Shown here one piece after another: positions 1-9,130 of a DNA stretch of 64,000 nt. Below the pieces are notes generated by a model that had not been told where the DNA came from, searched no databases, and saw only the letters and a program-made list of their open reading frames with translations. The position numbers and the translations under genes are program-made. This DNA comes from Draconibacterium orientale (GTDB lineage: Bacteria > Bacteroidota > Bacteroidia > Bacteroidales > Prolixibacteraceae), in the NCBI RefSeq assembly GCF_000626635.1, contig NZ_CP007451.1:3516501-3580500 (forward strand), written 5' to 3'. Positions within the stretch are counted from its first letter, which is position 1. Each line of letters starts with the position of its first letter.

Positions 1-241
1 TTTTCTTTTTTAAAGGAACAAAGAGCACAGGGCCGCTAATGAGCTGTTCGTTCGACCATTTACTCATCACTTCGTTCACAACCTGAAAGGAATTGCTCTG
101 GCGCTCGCCAATCAGCTCCATAATCATTACTTTGGGTATCAGCAGAATTAGGATGAGCATCCCGATCACTAAAAGTTTGAACGACAAAGTCCGGTGAAAG
201 CTGATTCCAAGGCGGTCTAAAATGTTGTCTTGTTTTTCCAT
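1..241 (-). CDS. creD: CreD family inner membrane protein, N-terminal part (cut by window edge)
   Basis: Reading leftward from the ATG at 241, 80 codons are visible before the window ends. The product begins with a short cytoplasmic stretch, then a hydrophobic segment (LLVIGMLILILLIPKVMI) followed by an E-R-Q-S region and SGPVLFVP, which matches the start of the CreD/cell envelope integrity family. In Bacteroidota CreD is often encoded beside a small winged-helix regulator, as here (293-604). It lies 52 bp downstream of that gene and has its own copy of a putative operator at 255-277. Function in envelope stress is known only from enterobacterial creD; here it is inferred. Confidence 0.75.
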   Translation of the reverse strand, partial: MEKQDNILDRLGISFHRTLSFKLLVIGMLILILLIPKVMIMELIGERQSNSFQVVNEVMSKWSNEQLISGPVLFVPLKKK

Positions 242-254
242 GTTTAATTGTTTT

Positions 255-277
255 AAAAGTACTTTCAAATACAAAGT
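255..277. promoter_or_regulatory. Candidate operator upstream of creD
   Basis: A 23-bp element containing the palindrome AAAGTACTTT followed by AAATACAAAGT lies 14 bp before the creD start. It is identical at 22 of 23 positions to the element at 1228-1250 in front of the first gene of the same cluster. The regulator encoded between them (293-604) is the obvious candidate ligand. That assignment is inference. Confidence 0.5.
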
Positions 278-292
278 AGAATGATAAAAAAA

Positions 293-604
293 TTATTTGT
301 TTGTAATATTCTGATTCTTTATTAAATCTTCCAATGCTTTTAAATGTAGCTCAAAAGCTTTACTCCCGCTTGACGTAACGGCATAAGTCGTATTGGGTTT
401 TTTGCCCACAAAGGTTTTGTTCACCGAAATGAATCGTTCCTTTTCCAATGCTTTAATGTGGCTGGCCAGGTTGCCGTCGGTTAATTCGAGCAAGTCTTTG
501 AGTTCGTTAAAACTTAAGCGCGAATTTACCATTAAAGCCGCCATAACGCCCAGCCTCACTTTGTTCTCAAAGGCCTTATTCAGATTTTGAATCGGATTCT
601 TCAC
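293..604 (-). CDS. Small winged-helix transcriptional regulator
   Basis: The protein has 103 residues and a single winged helix-turn-helix domain over nearly its whole length. The segment RLSFNELKDLLELTDGNLAS is the helix-turn-helix, followed by the wing GKKPNTTYAVT. This fits the small MarR/ArsR-like wHTH proteins (HTH_34 type) found next to creD in Bacteroidota. Its start overlaps the stop of the upstream membrane-protein gene by a few bases, so the two are co-translated. Likely a dimeric repressor of its own operon and creD, acting on the duplicated palindromes at 1228-1250 and 255-277; this is inferred from position. Confidence 0.8.
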   Translation of the reverse strand: MKNPIQNLNKAFENKVRLGVMAALMVNSRLSFNELKDLLELTDGNLASHIKALEKERFISVNKTFVGKKPNTTYAVTSSGSKAFELHLKALEDLIKNQNITNK

Positions 605-1224
605 GCTTCTGAATTTTTGTTTTCACGATTTAAAAACATGAATCCGTAAATAATGTGAAGGATACCAAAGCCGATGGCCCAGAAATACAGGCCATAACCC
701 GGAAATGTGGCCGCCAGTAATCCTAAAACGATCTCAACCAAACCAAGGCTTAAAATCTCGGGGCGGGTATATTTTGCAGCGTTTACCAATGCCAATCCGT
801 AAAAAATAAGAAAGCACGGACTTACAATGCCGTAGTAGCCGCGTAATGCCAGTATAGTTGTTAATATTCCGCCTGTTGCCAGTGGTATGAGCAGATTGAT
901 GAGTAGCAGTTTTGAGCCCGGTCCCCAAATGGGTTTTTGCTCTTTTTTAGCTTGTTTTACCGTTAAAACGTAAATGGTGAAAAGCGACAGAATCAATACA
1001 GTTATACCGATAACAAAAACGGAGGTGAGCACGTCGTTTAAATGCTCTTCTGGTATAGCATAGGGAAACTGATGCACGATACGGTTGGCAAAGAATGCGC
1101 CAACAAGGGCATAGATTCCCACCAAAATACCCGATAATCCGCTGAGAGACAGGAAACGGCTTGAGCGTTCCATTATGTTGCGGATGTCTTTTAATTCGCT
1201 TAAAAGCTTTTCTGATTCATTCAT
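601..1224 (-). CDS. Multi-span membrane protein of unknown function
   Basis: The protein has 207 residues with about six hydrophobic segments (for example LSGILVGIYALVGAFFA, VLTSVFVIGITVLILSLF and ILSLGLVEIVLGLLAATFPG) and short charged ends. No catalytic motif is visible. It is the first gene of the operon with the wHTH regulator (4-bp overlap) and creD. Proteins of this kind regularly accompany the wHTH regulator in Bacteroidota, but I do not know a function. It may sense or transmit a membrane signal to the regulator; that is speculation. Confidence 0.7.
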   Translation of the reverse strand: MNESEKLLSELKDIRNIMERSSRFLSLSGLSGILVGIYALVGAFFANRIVHQFPYAIPEEHLNDVLTSVFVIGITVLILSLFTIYVLTVKQAKKEQKPIWGPGSKLLLINLLIPLATGGILTTILALRGYYGIVSPCFLIFYGLALVNAAKYTRPEILSLGLVEIVLGLLAATFPGYGLYFWAIGFGILHIIYGFMFLNRENKNSEA

Positions 1225-1227
1225 TTC

Positions 1228-1250
1228 AAAAGTACTTTGAAATACAAAGT
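1228..1250. promoter_or_regulatory. Candidate operator/promoter of the wHTH-creD operon
   Basis: A 23-bp element with AAAGTACTTT overlapping ACTTTG-AAATA-CAAAGT, a perfect inverted repeat, ends 4 bp from the ATG at 1224. On the minus strand it contains TACTTTTG, matching the Bacteroidota -7 consensus TAnnTTTG. A regulator bound here would occlude the promoter. A near copy lies at 255-277. The rest of the gap up to 1533 is A+T-rich and holds a degenerate copy (1317-1350) of a dispersed repeat. Confidence 0.5.
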
Positions 1251-1316
1251 TGGTAATTATTTATCAGAAATAAAATAGTTGGTGCATTTTTTTTGCATTC
1301 AGCCTCCATAGTCACT

Positions 1317-1350
1317 TGTCATTCCGAACATAGCGGGGAATCGAAATCAC
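1317..1350. repeat. Degenerate dispersed repeat half-element (TGTCATTTCGA family)
   Basis: TGTCATTCCGAA followed after a short spacer by GGGAATCGAAATCA resembles the better preserved copies at 9048-9126, 13305-13331, 30976-31010 and 32408-32442. No other feature is seen in the 309-bp gap 1225-1533 apart from the operator at its left end. Confidence 0.45.
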
Positions 1351-1533
1351 CTGCAGAGAACACTATTAGTTTGATGAAATAAAATTTATATCGGATAGAA
1401 TTAGATTTAGTAAAATGAGGAGGTGTATTTTGTCCTAAACAGCAATTTCTTATTTATCAGAATTTTTTTTATAACGACAATATAATTATATTGGCTGGCA
1501 ATAAAACTAATGAAAAACTACTCTTAATAGAAC

Positions 1534-2670
1534 ATGAAAACTTTCTTTGTCATCTCATGTCTCCTCCTGGCCTCCAATGTTATGTTTGGGCAAAACTCGT
1601 GGTTGTTAATAAGTAAGGGAGATACGCTGAATGCTTCAATTCAAATTAAAAAAAAGAAATCGGAAGACCTTATATTTTTTAAATATGCTTATCATCACGA
1701 CTGGCATTTAATAACGGCCGATAATGCCGAAGCTGTTGAGCTGCCCGGAAAGGAAAAATATATTTCGGTAAAACTTCCGAAGGTAGAAAAGAAAGTTTGG
1801 GCAAAGTGTTTGTTTGATGGCACGTATAAATTGGTTAAATATAAACTGGCGTATTATATTATTACCGAAACTGATGTGTACTTGCTTGAACCGCCGACGA
1901 ATAATAAATCCAAACACCGGTTTAAAGGAGTATATGGATCGCTGTTTTTCGAGGATATTGATTTTGATGTTAATAGCCTGAGTTACAATTCTCAGTCGCT
2001 GGTAAAACCCCTTATTTTATTTCACAAAAAAAATAATTTGTGGTACAAAGATTATAACAGGTACGTGAAAAAAGATGCTTCAGTTTTACTGGAAGGTTCT
2101 TACGCGAATGTTGAGGGTGGCATGAACCTTCGTTTTAACGATTATTTTAGCTTAAGCGGACAGGCATTCACGTTGGGCATCCATCGGAGTGTGATGTATC
2201 CTGATTTTTCAAATAAAATATCGTTCTCGGTAGGAGCAAAAGTTAGCGCTTATGCATTTAACAACTATGTAAAGAATGTAAGCGTAGGCAAAACAAATTA
2301 TGTCGATATAAATCATTATTACTTCTCAGCAGGCGGAAACGGAGCGGTGTGTTTTCGTTTTCTGGATCTGTCTTCAGTTAAACTTTCGTTACGTTCAGGT
2401 ATTGATGTTTTGAAAATGTTCTCATCGGATCAGCAAATCAGACTGGAAACTCTTTTTGATAACGTTGTTGAAACTTCGGATGTTAATTTAGGTGTAGATG
2501 ACCGAATTTTGTTCTACCAGGTAAATCAACTCTTAATCGAAGTTCCTGATTTTAGCAAAAGACTACAGGCTGGAGTTGGCGTTAGTATTCCGCTTAATAA
2601 AAAGGTTTCGGAGCTTAATACTTTTGGTATTAATCATTCAATCATGTTTTCAGTAATTTATAAGTTTTAA
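1534..2670 (+). CDS. Secreted or outer-membrane protein of unknown function
   Basis: The protein has 378 residues. The first 20 form a typical signal peptide (MKTFFVISCLLLASNVMFGQ). The second half alternates polar and hydrophobic residues and ends in an aromatic (SIMFSVIYKF), as outer-membrane beta-strands do, so a small barrel is plausible. I do not recognise a family. The next gene starts two bases after its stop, so both are probably one transcription unit. Confidence 0.65.
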   Translation: MKTFFVISCLLLASNVMFGQNSWLLISKGDTLNASIQIKKKKSEDLIFFKYAYHHDWHLITADNAEAVELPGKEKYISVKLPKVEKKVWAKCLFDGTYKLVKYKLAYYIITETDVYLLEPPTNNKSKHRFKGVYGSLFFEDIDFDVNSLSYNSQSLVKPLILFHKKNNLWYKDYNRYVKKDASVLLEGSYANVEGGMNLRFNDYFSLSGQAFTLGIHRSVMYPDFSNKISFSVGAKVSAYAFNNYVKNVSVGKTNYVDINHYYFSAGGNGAVCFRFLDLSSVKLSLRSGIDVLKMFSSDQQIRLETLFDNVVETSDVNLGVDDRILFYQVNQLLIEVPDFSKRLQAGVGVSIPLNKKVSELNTFGINHSIMFSVIYKF

Positions 2671-2671
2671 T

Positions 2672-5125
2672 GTGGTTATGAGAGTATTACTGTATTTTTT
2701 AGTGTTTGTGCTGTTTATGTATGCATGCAACGATAAAGAAGAACGCGATTTTCCTTCGATACAAACCCATGCAAATGTTATAGTAGAAGAAGATGGAGTA
2801 ACTGCTTTTGGCTCTTTTGAGGGAGGATGGTCTTCGACGATTACTGATATTGGCTTTGTTTATTATTTGTCAGGTACCTCGGGCACCGACTACGAGATCG
2901 TTTCTTTAGGAGCTGTTGAAGCGGGTGTTAGTGATTTTAATGCAAAAATCGTTCGGAATTTGTTGATTGGAGCCGAGTACACGATAAAAGCCTATTTAAC
3001 CACCAGTAAATATACAGTTTACGGAGAAGAACAGCATTTTATAAGTAAAGGAGGAAAAGCACCTGTAATAGCCGGTTTTTCGCCCAATAATGTGTGGATT
3101 GGAGATACACTAACTATAACGGGGAGGTATTTCTCGGACAAAAACGATGATAATCATATTTATTTTGGTGAAGAAATTACACAGCCGATAGTATCAAACG
3201 ATTCCATTTTAAAGGTTATAATTCCAAATACAATTAAAACAGTTAAAAGCGATGTGCGCATTACAGTGGCCGGCAAAAGTTCGTCTTTTTCAGAAAAATT
3301 AATAATAGCACCTCCTGTAATTGACGAGATAGTTCCTAAAGATGTTTTGCCGGGAGAATCGCTTCGAATCAAAGGTCATGGTCTGTTATCTATAAAATCG
3401 TTAATTGTTGACCAGCAAAACTTTCCGGTGGTAACTAAAAGTGATACATCGTTGCTTTTTACCTTAACATACGATATTAACCCGGGGAGCAAAAATCTTA
3501 AGCTAATGATGCTTGATGAGTTGTTGGAGCCGGAAAAACAATACAATGTTATTTTACCCCAAATTACATCGGTTCAGCCCCAAATTGCCTGGATTGATAG
3601 CGTTTTAACCGTAAAAGGTACACACCTCGATAGGCTGACTAACTTTCAGATTGGAGGAATTCCATTGCAGGAAATAACAAAAACAGATAGTTTGGTTACA
3701 TTGCGAGTAACAGCTGTGTTTAATTCCGAAACGTTAAATGCCAGGTTTAGGTATAATGGCGATATTGATTCAGGACTTAAAATAACTTTTAATATGCCTG
3801 TTATTACTTCAATAACACCTGCAATTACTCACGCCGGAGAAACCATAGAACTGACTGGCGAACGTTTTTTCTATGGAATGGCACCAAGTATTGGTACGCT
3901 TACAGAGGTTAGTGAGAATAAGGCAAAGTTAACACTGCCCTGGATGATACCGGCAGGAAATCACACAATTGACCTGAGTTATATGTTCGATTTTTCGGCA
4001 GGAACTGTTGAGTTTACGATTCCACCAATAAAGATTATTGATTATTGGCCGAAAGAGATAAAAAGAGGAGACACGGTTAATGTTATTGTTGAAAATTTAC
4101 CCGAGAATTTGGCGGGTTACTATGCAGTTGCTTTTGACCGAAGACCGGGATATGTTATGGCACGTAACGGAAATGAGCTACAGTGCATCGTACCTTATGA
4201 TGCAGAAATTGGCAACAATCCTTCATTATCGGTATATGTAGGACTTCAGGAAGATATGATTGAAAATGCTTTTGTACTGACAGAAAAGTGGGAGAAAGTG
4301 GATAAAAATTTCGCTATGTCAGGTGGAAACTGCTTTTTCATTGATATGGATGGAGCGCATTATCTATTGTTCCAGGATCAACATTATTCATCGTTAAAGA
4401 AATTTGATTCTTCTGCCGAAGATTGGTTTCAATTGAGTCGGACTGATTTATTTAATGAATCAAATATTGTAACAACTTTTTCTATTGATGATGACTTGTA
4501 TTTTATTTCGTACAATTCCTCAGGAGAGAATTTAAATTATAAATATTCCATATCGAATAATGCATGGAGCCGAATTGCCGGTTTTCCGGTAGAAATGGAT
4601 GGTTCTTTTTCATTTAGTAATCAGGGTAGGGGCTTTGTAGGAACGATTAACAGCTTTTTTGAATATGATAAATTAAATGATCGTTGGATTACGCGACAGA
4701 CACTTCCTACAACTCATTATGAAGTGAGGAATACGCTAAACTTCAGCCATGAAAATTATGCGTACCTGGGCTTTTATACCTCAATAGTAAACAAGACTGA
4801 ATATAACGAATTCTGGCAATATAATATGGATACTGATGAGTGGATCGATTTGGGAGGAGCACCGGTAAATGTTTATACCGGAGGATCTGTATTTACAAAA
4901 GATAATATCGCCTATATCATGGGAAAGGGATACGAAGAAGTGGGAGAATTTAAGGCTTATAATTTGAATGCCAATAAAGCCCGAAACCTTCCATTGCCCC
5001 CAACACAATGGGCTCAGTATTATCAAATATTTTATGAAAATGGATATGTATATTTTATGATGCGACCAGATTTTTATTCAGGCTGGAGTTTATTTAAAAT
5101 AGCTATTTCTGAGCTATATGAATAA
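2672..5125 (+). CDS. Lipoprotein with five IPT/TIG domains and a Kelch-like C-terminal region
   Basis: The open frame starts at GTG 2672; ATG 2678 two codons later is an equally good start. The N-terminus is a lipoprotein signal with lipobox FMYAC. An Ig/FN3-like domain (to about residue 125) is followed by five IPT/TIG repeats, recognisable by starts such as PVIAGFSPNNVWIGDTLTI, PVIDEIVPKDVLPGESLRI and PVITSITPAITHAGETIEL. Residues from about 540 carry repeated W/Y-rich Kelch-like blades (YNMDTDEWIDLGGAP, FEYDKLNDRWITRQTLP). Such modular lipoproteins are usually cell-surface binding proteins; the ligand is unknown. It follows the gene ending at 2670 without a gap. Confidence 0.75.
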   Translation: MVMRVLLYFLVFVLFMYACNDKEERDFPSIQTHANVIVEEDGVTAFGSFEGGWSSTITDIGFVYYLSGTSGTDYEIVSLGAVEAGVSDFNAKIVRNLLIGAEYTIKAYLTTSKYTVYGEEQHFISKGGKAPVIAGFSPNNVWIGDTLTITGRYFSDKNDDNHIYFGEEITQPIVSNDSILKVIIPNTIKTVKSDVRITVAGKSSSFSEKLIIAPPVIDEIVPKDVLPGESLRIKGHGLLSIKSLIVDQQNFPVVTKSDTSLLFTLTYDINPGSKNLKLMMLDELLEPEKQYNVILPQITSVQPQIAWIDSVLTVKGTHLDRLTNFQIGGIPLQEITKTDSLVTLRVTAVFNSETLNARFRYNGDIDSGLKITFNMPVITSITPAITHAGETIELTGERFFYGMAPSIGTLTEVSENKAKLTLPWMIPAGNHTIDLSYMFDFSAGTVEFTIPPIKIIDYWPKEIKRGDTVNVIVENLPENLAGYYAVAFDRRPGYVMARNGNELQCIVPYDAEIGNNPSLSVYVGLQEDMIENAFVLTEKWEKVDKNFAMSGGNCFFIDMDGAHYLLFQDQHYSSLKKFDSSAEDWFQLSRTDLFNESNIVTTFSIDDDLYFISYNSSGENLNYKYSISNNAWSRIAGFPVEMDGSFSFSNQGRGFVGTINSFFEYDKLNDRWITRQTLPTTHYEVRNTLNFSHENYAYLGFYTSIVNKTEYNEFWQYNMDTDEWIDLGGAPVNVYTGGSVFTKDNIAYIMGKGYEEVGEFKAYNLNANKARNLPLPPTQWAQYYQIFYENGYVYFMMRPDFYSGWSLFKIAISELYE

Positions 5126-5183
5126 GGATAATATTGAATTTTTCCATTTATACTTGTGAGTAAATTTATCAGAATATAAAGAA

Positions 5184-6128
5184 ATGAAACATTTAACGCG
5201 TGCTTTCGACGGCCAAAATCAATGGTGGAAATACCTGGTAGTAATTATTGTTGCCGTTATTGTAGGGCAAATCGTTGGGGCTATTCCGCTCATTGTAGTA
5301 ATTGGCGTATCCGTAGCAATGAACGGTGGGCAGGTAGCCACTCCAGAGAATGCCATGGACTTATCGGCCTATGGAATTGATCCGAATCTGGGGCTGGCGC
5401 TTATGGTTATTCCATTTATTGTAATGCTGGTTTTAGCCATTGTGCTCATTAAAGCTTTTCATCAACGAACTTCGAAAGACGTTGTAAACGGAGGACGCTC
5501 ATTCAGGTGGAACCGGTTTGGGCTGGGAGTAGCAGTGTGGGGCGTCATTATGTTGGTGTTATTTTTCGCTCAGCTACTTATTAGTCCGGAAGATTTAGAG
5601 TTTCGTTTTGATCCGGCCGCATTTATTCCTCTGGTTTTTGTTGCTGTTTTGCTTATTCCAATCCAGTCGGGCACCGAAGAGTTTATCTTTCGTGGTTACC
5701 TGGCACAGGGCGTTGCCGGATGGACAAAACGCGTGTGGGCGGCAATTCTTATTCCTTCGGTTTTGTTTGCTTTAATGCACGCTGCCAATCCTGAAGTAAA
5801 GGAGCACGGTTTTTGGATGATGATGCCATCGTATTTTGTTTTTGGTGTTGCATTTGCAATTACAGCAGTTCTTGATGACGGAATTGAACTGGCTATCGGA
5901 ATACATGCCGTTAACAATACGCTGGGCGCACTATTGGTTACCAGTAAAGAATCGGCGATACAAGTTCCTTCCTTGTTTTTCCAGCAGGAAACCGATCCGG
6001 TAAATGACGCTGTTGTTCTGGTTGTTTCTTCGGTGATTATGCTGATAATTCTAAAAGTAATTTTGAAATGGGATTTTTCTATTCTTGCGAAGAAGATTGA
6101 AGCACCGATGGTTGTTGATGAGGCATAA
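5184..6128 (+). CDS. CPBP family intramembrane metalloprotease (Abi/CAAX-like)
   Basis: The protein has 314 residues with about eight membrane segments. The family motifs occur in order: EEFIFRGYL (EExxxR), FALMHAANP (FxxxH) and HAVNN (HxxxN/B), which provide the metal ligands and catalytic Glu of CPBP/Rce1-type proteases. These enzymes cleave within the membrane; the bacterial substrate is unknown in most cases. It stands alone and ends before the bidirectional terminator at 6181-6219. Confidence 0.85.
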   Translation: MKHLTRAFDGQNQWWKYLVVIIVAVIVGQIVGAIPLIVVIGVSVAMNGGQVATPENAMDLSAYGIDPNLGLALMVIPFIVMLVLAIVLIKAFHQRTSKDVVNGGRSFRWNRFGLGVAVWGVIMLVLFFAQLLISPEDLEFRFDPAAFIPLVFVAVLLIPIQSGTEEFIFRGYLAQGVAGWTKRVWAAILIPSVLFALMHAANPEVKEHGFWMMMPSYFVFGVAFAITAVLDDGIELAIGIHAVNNTLGALLVTSKESAIQVPSLFFQQETDPVNDAVVLVVSSVIMLIILKVILKWDFSILAKKIEAPMVVDEA

Positions 6129-6137
6129 ACATGCAAA

Positions 6138-6165
6138 GCGCTTAGCGGTTTGAACCGCTTAGCGC
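6138..6165. repeat. Hairpin after the CPBP protease gene
   Basis: The 13-bp arms GCGCTTAGCGGTT and AACCGCTTAGCGC pair with one mismatch and a two-base loop. There is no T-run after it, so it may be a mobile palindrome rather than the main terminator. Confidence 0.45.
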
Positions 6166-6180
6166 ATAAGAATAAGGCAA

Positions 6181-6219
6181 AAAAAGAACCGTTCTTTGAT
6201 GATGAGAACGGTTCTTTTT
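6181..6219. terminator. Bidirectional rho-independent terminator
   Basis: A perfect 15-bp stem (AAAAAGAACCGTTCT and its complement) with a 9-base loop has A-runs on one side and T-runs on the other. It separates the convergent CPBP protease and leuB genes and can end both transcripts. A small extra palindrome (GGCGATT-TAT-AATCGCC) follows at 6227-6243. Confidence 0.8.
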
Positions 6220-6275
6220 CGGGATTGGCGATTTATAATCGCCTGAGAGAATCACGAGGTTTAAACCTTATCTCC

Positions 6276-7340
6276 CTAGTTCTTCTCAATCCAGTGAGCG
6301 ATCCAGTCGCCAACTGCCGATGTACTTTGTGCTTGTCCTTCGGCGATGTCTTCAGTAACAAAACCTTCAGCCATTGACGCAGCAACAGCCTCACGAATTA
6401 ATTTCCCTTCATCTTTCAGGTCGAAAGCATATTCAAACATCATTGCAGCCGAAAGGATTGTCGCAATCGGGTTGGCAATGTTTTTACCGGCAGCCTGCGG
6501 GTACGAACCGTGAATTGGCTCGAAAACCGAAGTGTGGATACCAACTGATGCAGAAGGCAACAATCCCAGAGATCCGGTAATTACACTGGCCTCGTCAGTT
6601 AGAATATCGCCGAACATGTTTTCGGTAACCATTACATCAAAATTCTTTGGCCACTGAATAATCTGCATGGCAGCGTTATCCACAAACATGTATTCCGTTT
6701 TGATGTCAGGATAATTTGGTGCCATTTCCTGTGCAACTTCGCGCCACAAACGCGAGCTTTCCAGTACGTTGGCTTTGTCAACCACGGTAAGCTTTTTATT
6801 GCGTTTGGCAGCAAATTCGTATCCCAGTTTCAAAATTCGTTCTACTTCCTCGCGGGTGTAAATACAGGTATCGTAAGCAGTATTTCCATCGTCTTTACGA
6901 CCTTTGTCGCCAAAATACATTCCGCCTGTTAATTCCCGGATGCAAACAAAATCAGCTCCTTCAACCAACTCACGGCGAAGTGGCGATTTGTGCAACAACG
7001 ATTCGAAAGTTTCTACCGGACGTATGTTGGCATACAATCCCAACTTTTTACGCATGGCTAACAATCCCTGCTCAGGACGTACCGGTGCTTTTGGGTTATT
7101 ATCGAATTTTGGATCGCCAATGGCACCAAAAAGCACTGCATCCGATTTCATGCACAACTCGTGTGTTTCTTCCGGATAAGGATCGCCAACTGCGTCGATG
7201 GCACAAGCGCCGGTTAGAGCTTGTTTGTATTCTAATTCGTGATTAAATTTTTGTGCAACAGCTTTCACTGCTTTCATGGCCTGATCAACAATTTCAGGTC
7301 CGATCCCGTCGCCGGGCAATAATGCAATGTTCAGTTTCAT
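6276..7340 (-). CDS. leuB: 3-isopropylmalate dehydrogenase
   Basis: LeuB oxidises and decarboxylates 3-isopropylmalate to 2-ketoisocaproate with NAD+, the third leucine-specific step. The start chosen is the ATG at 7340 ([16 protein letters not shown]), because nine more in-frame codons upstream have no homology. Visible family motifs are the N-terminal [25 protein letters not shown], the metal-binding region [18 protein letters not shown] and FEPIHGSYP. The length of 354 residues is normal. It is the last gene of the leu operon, 49 bp after the DRE-TIM synthase gene. Confidence 0.97.
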   Translation of the reverse strand: MKLNIALLPGDGIGPEIVDQAMKAVKAVAQKFNHELEYKQALTGACAIDAVGDPYPEETHELCMKSDAVLFGAIGDPKFDNNPKAPVRPEQGLLAMRKKLGLYANIRPVETFESLLHKSPLRRELVEGADFVCIRELTGGMYFGDKGRKDDGNTAYDTCIYTREEVERILKLGYEFAAKRNKKLTVVDKANVLESSRLWREVAQEMAPNYPDIKTEYMFVDNAAMQIIQWPKNFDVMVTENMFGDILTDEASVITGSLGLLPSASVGIHTSVFEPIHGSYPQAAGKNIANPIATILSAAMMFEYAFDLKDEGKLIREAVAASMAEGFVTEDIAEGQAQSTSAVGDWIAHWIEKN

Positions 7341-7389
7341 TTTTTTTAGAAATTTTCGGACACACAAAACTGCAGGCCCGAGGTCGTTT

Positions 7390-8970
7390 TTATTTTTCGT
7401 TTTTTAATTCTTCCAGTTTTGTGGTGTTAAACTCGTTTTCAATCACGTTCAACATCCTTGTCGTTGCCAAAATTGCGGCAGCATTCTGATCGGGGTGCAG
7501 ACCTTTAGTCTTAAATTCGTGATCGTTTCGCCAGGTAATAACTGTTTCAACCAGGGCATTGGTATTTCCGCCTGGAGGAATCGTTACGACATAGTCAATC
7601 AGTTTAGGAAATACTTTATCTAGGCGTTCGTAAATTTTGCGTAAAGCTTTTACAAAAGCATCGTACTGTCCGTCGCCATCGCTGTATTCTTCGTAAATTT
7701 TTCCATCAATTTCAAGCGATACATTGGCCATTGGGCGCAATCCCATGGTGTAGCTTATCGAGTAATTCACCACTTTTACGCGTTGCTCAAAAAGATCATT
7801 TTCCAACACATCGGCAACAATGTACGGTAATTCATCGCTTGTGATGGTTTCTTTTTGATCGGCCAGTTCAATAACCTTGTCTGTAACTTTTTTCAGCGAT
7901 TCTTTATCCAACTCAATGCCAAGGTCTTCCAGGTTCTTTTTGATATTGGCTTTGCCCGAAGTTTTTCCCAAAGCGTACTGGCGTGTGCGGCCAAAACGTT
8001 CGGGAAGCAAGTCGTTAAAATACAGGTTGTTTTTGCTATCGCCGTCGGCATGAATTCCGCTACATTGCGTAAAAACAAATTCACCAATCAGCGGTTTGTT
8101 GGTCGGGATGCGAATACCGGAAAAAGATTCAACGAGCTTCGAAACCTTATTTAACTGAGCTTCGTTCACCCGTGTTTTCATTTTCAGGTGATCTTTTATG
8201 GTGGCAATCACACTTGATAGGGGAGCATTCCCTGCTCGTTCTCCCAAACCGTTTACTGTGGTGTGCACACAGCGGATTCCGGCTTTCATGGCATGAAAAA
8301 CATTGGCAATGGCCAGGTCGTAATCGTTGTGTGCATGAAAATCGAATTCAACGTCAGGAAAGTTTTCGATCATTTCGTGACAGAAATCGTAGGTCTCGTC
8401 CGGATCAAGGATTCCCAACGTATCGGGAAGCATAAATCGCTCCACCTTTTCGTCTTTCAGGCTCGATATCATATAGTGCACGTAGTTTTTAGAGCTGCGC
8501 ATACCGTTCGACCAGTCTTCGAGGTAAACGTTCACCCTGATTCCCATTTCGTCGGCATAGCAAAGTACTTGTTTGATATCTGCAACATGTTGTTCCGGCG
8601 TTTTCCGCAATTGCTCGGTAACGTGTTTGTACGATCCCTTGCAAAGCAGGTTAATCACTTTTCCTCCGGCTTTGGCAATCCATTCCAGCGAAATTCTACC
8701 ATCAACAAATCCGAGTACCTCAATTTTATCGAGGTGACCTTTTTGTGCGGCCCATTGCATTACCTTTTGGGTGCCTTTGAATTCTCCTTCCGACACACGT
8801 GCCGAGGCTATTTCAATGCGATCCACTTTCACGTCCTCAAGCAGCACCTTGGCTACACTTAGTTTTTCCCCGTCGCTGAACGAAACGCCTGACGTTTGTT
8901 CGCCATCGCGAAGGGTAGTATCCATAATGGTCAGGTGCTTACCTGAAATTTCTACTGCTTTGCCTGTCAT
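7390..8970 (-). CDS. DRE-TIM metallolyase, 2-isopropylmalate/citramalate synthase-like (second copy)
   Basis: The protein has 526 residues: a catalytic TIM barrel (about 12-290), a linker and a LeuA-type C-terminal dimer domain (about 390-510). It carries the acceptor motif [13 protein letters not shown], the metal HxH in [19 protein letters not shown], and ends with [12 protein letters not shown] in the regulatory domain. It is clearly different from LeuA at 11393-12898 in the same operon. Bacteroidota leu operons commonly include this paralog. The likeliest role is (R)-citramalate synthase (acetyl-CoA plus pyruvate), feeding isoleucine synthesis through LeuCD and LeuB, but substrate choice cannot be read with certainty; homocitrate-type activity is an alternative. 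Confidence 0.8.
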   Translation of the reverse strand: MTGKAVEISGKHLTIMDTTLRDGEQTSGVSFSDGEKLSVAKVLLEDVKVDRIEIASARVSEGEFKGTQKVMQWAAQKGHLDKIEVLGFVDGRISLEWIAKAGGKVINLLCKGSYKHVTEQLRKTPEQHVADIKQVLCYADEMGIRVNVYLEDWSNGMRSSKNYVHYMISSLKDEKVERFMLPDTLGILDPDETYDFCHEMIENFPDVEFDFHAHNDYDLAIANVFHAMKAGIRCVHTTVNGLGERAGNAPLSSVIATIKDHLKMKTRVNEAQLNKVSKLVESFSGIRIPTNKPLIGEFVFTQCSGIHADGDSKNNLYFNDLLPERFGRTRQYALGKTSGKANIKKNLEDLGIELDKESLKKVTDKVIELADQKETITSDELPYIVADVLENDLFEQRVKVVNYSISYTMGLRPMANVSLEIDGKIYEEYSDGDGQYDAFVKALRKIYERLDKVFPKLIDYVVTIPPGGNTNALVETVITWRNDHEFKTKGLHPDQNAAAILATTRMLNVIENEFNTTKLEELKNEK

Positions 8971-8984
8971 TTTTTTTATTCTTA

Positions 8985-9017
8985 AGTGAGGATTTCACTT
9001 GAAGTGAAGTCCTCACT
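8985..9017. repeat. Hairpin repeat AGTGAGGA...TCCTCACT inside the leu operon
   Basis: Two 16-bp arms (AGTGAGGATTTCACTT and its near complement) are separated by a single base, with one G-T wobble. Related but divergent hairpins occur at about 14457-14489 and 48609-48642. It sits between leuD and the second synthase gene. Confidence 0.6.
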
Positions 9018-9047
9018 ATTGTCTTGTCTGTCTGTTTCAAATTATCA

Positions 9048-9126
9048 TGTCATTTCGAGGAGGAACGACGAGAAATCTGCTCCTTGAAACAGATTTCTCT
9101 CCGTCAGTTGACGGATCGAAATGACA
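9048..9126. repeat. Complete dispersed palindromic repeat (TGTCATTTCGA family)
   Basis: The terminal arms TGTCATTTCGA and TCGAAATGACA are perfect complements, with an inner pair AGAAATCTG/CAGATTTCT and a small palindrome CCGTCAGTTGACGG. Half-elements of the same family are found at 1317, 13305, 30976 and 32408. It lies between leuD and the second synthase, within the transcribed operon, and could affect mRNA stability. Confidence 0.75.
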
Positions 9127-9130
9127 GCAA

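Noticed and set aside
6150-6377. Short plus-strand frame after the CPBP protease
   Set aside because: It runs through two hairpins, including the bidirectional terminator, and into leuB antisense.
8263-8862. A 199-codon plus-strand frame opposite the DRE-TIM synthase
   Set aside because: It is antisense to a gene with clear catalytic motifs and shows no domain, signal peptide or start context of its own.
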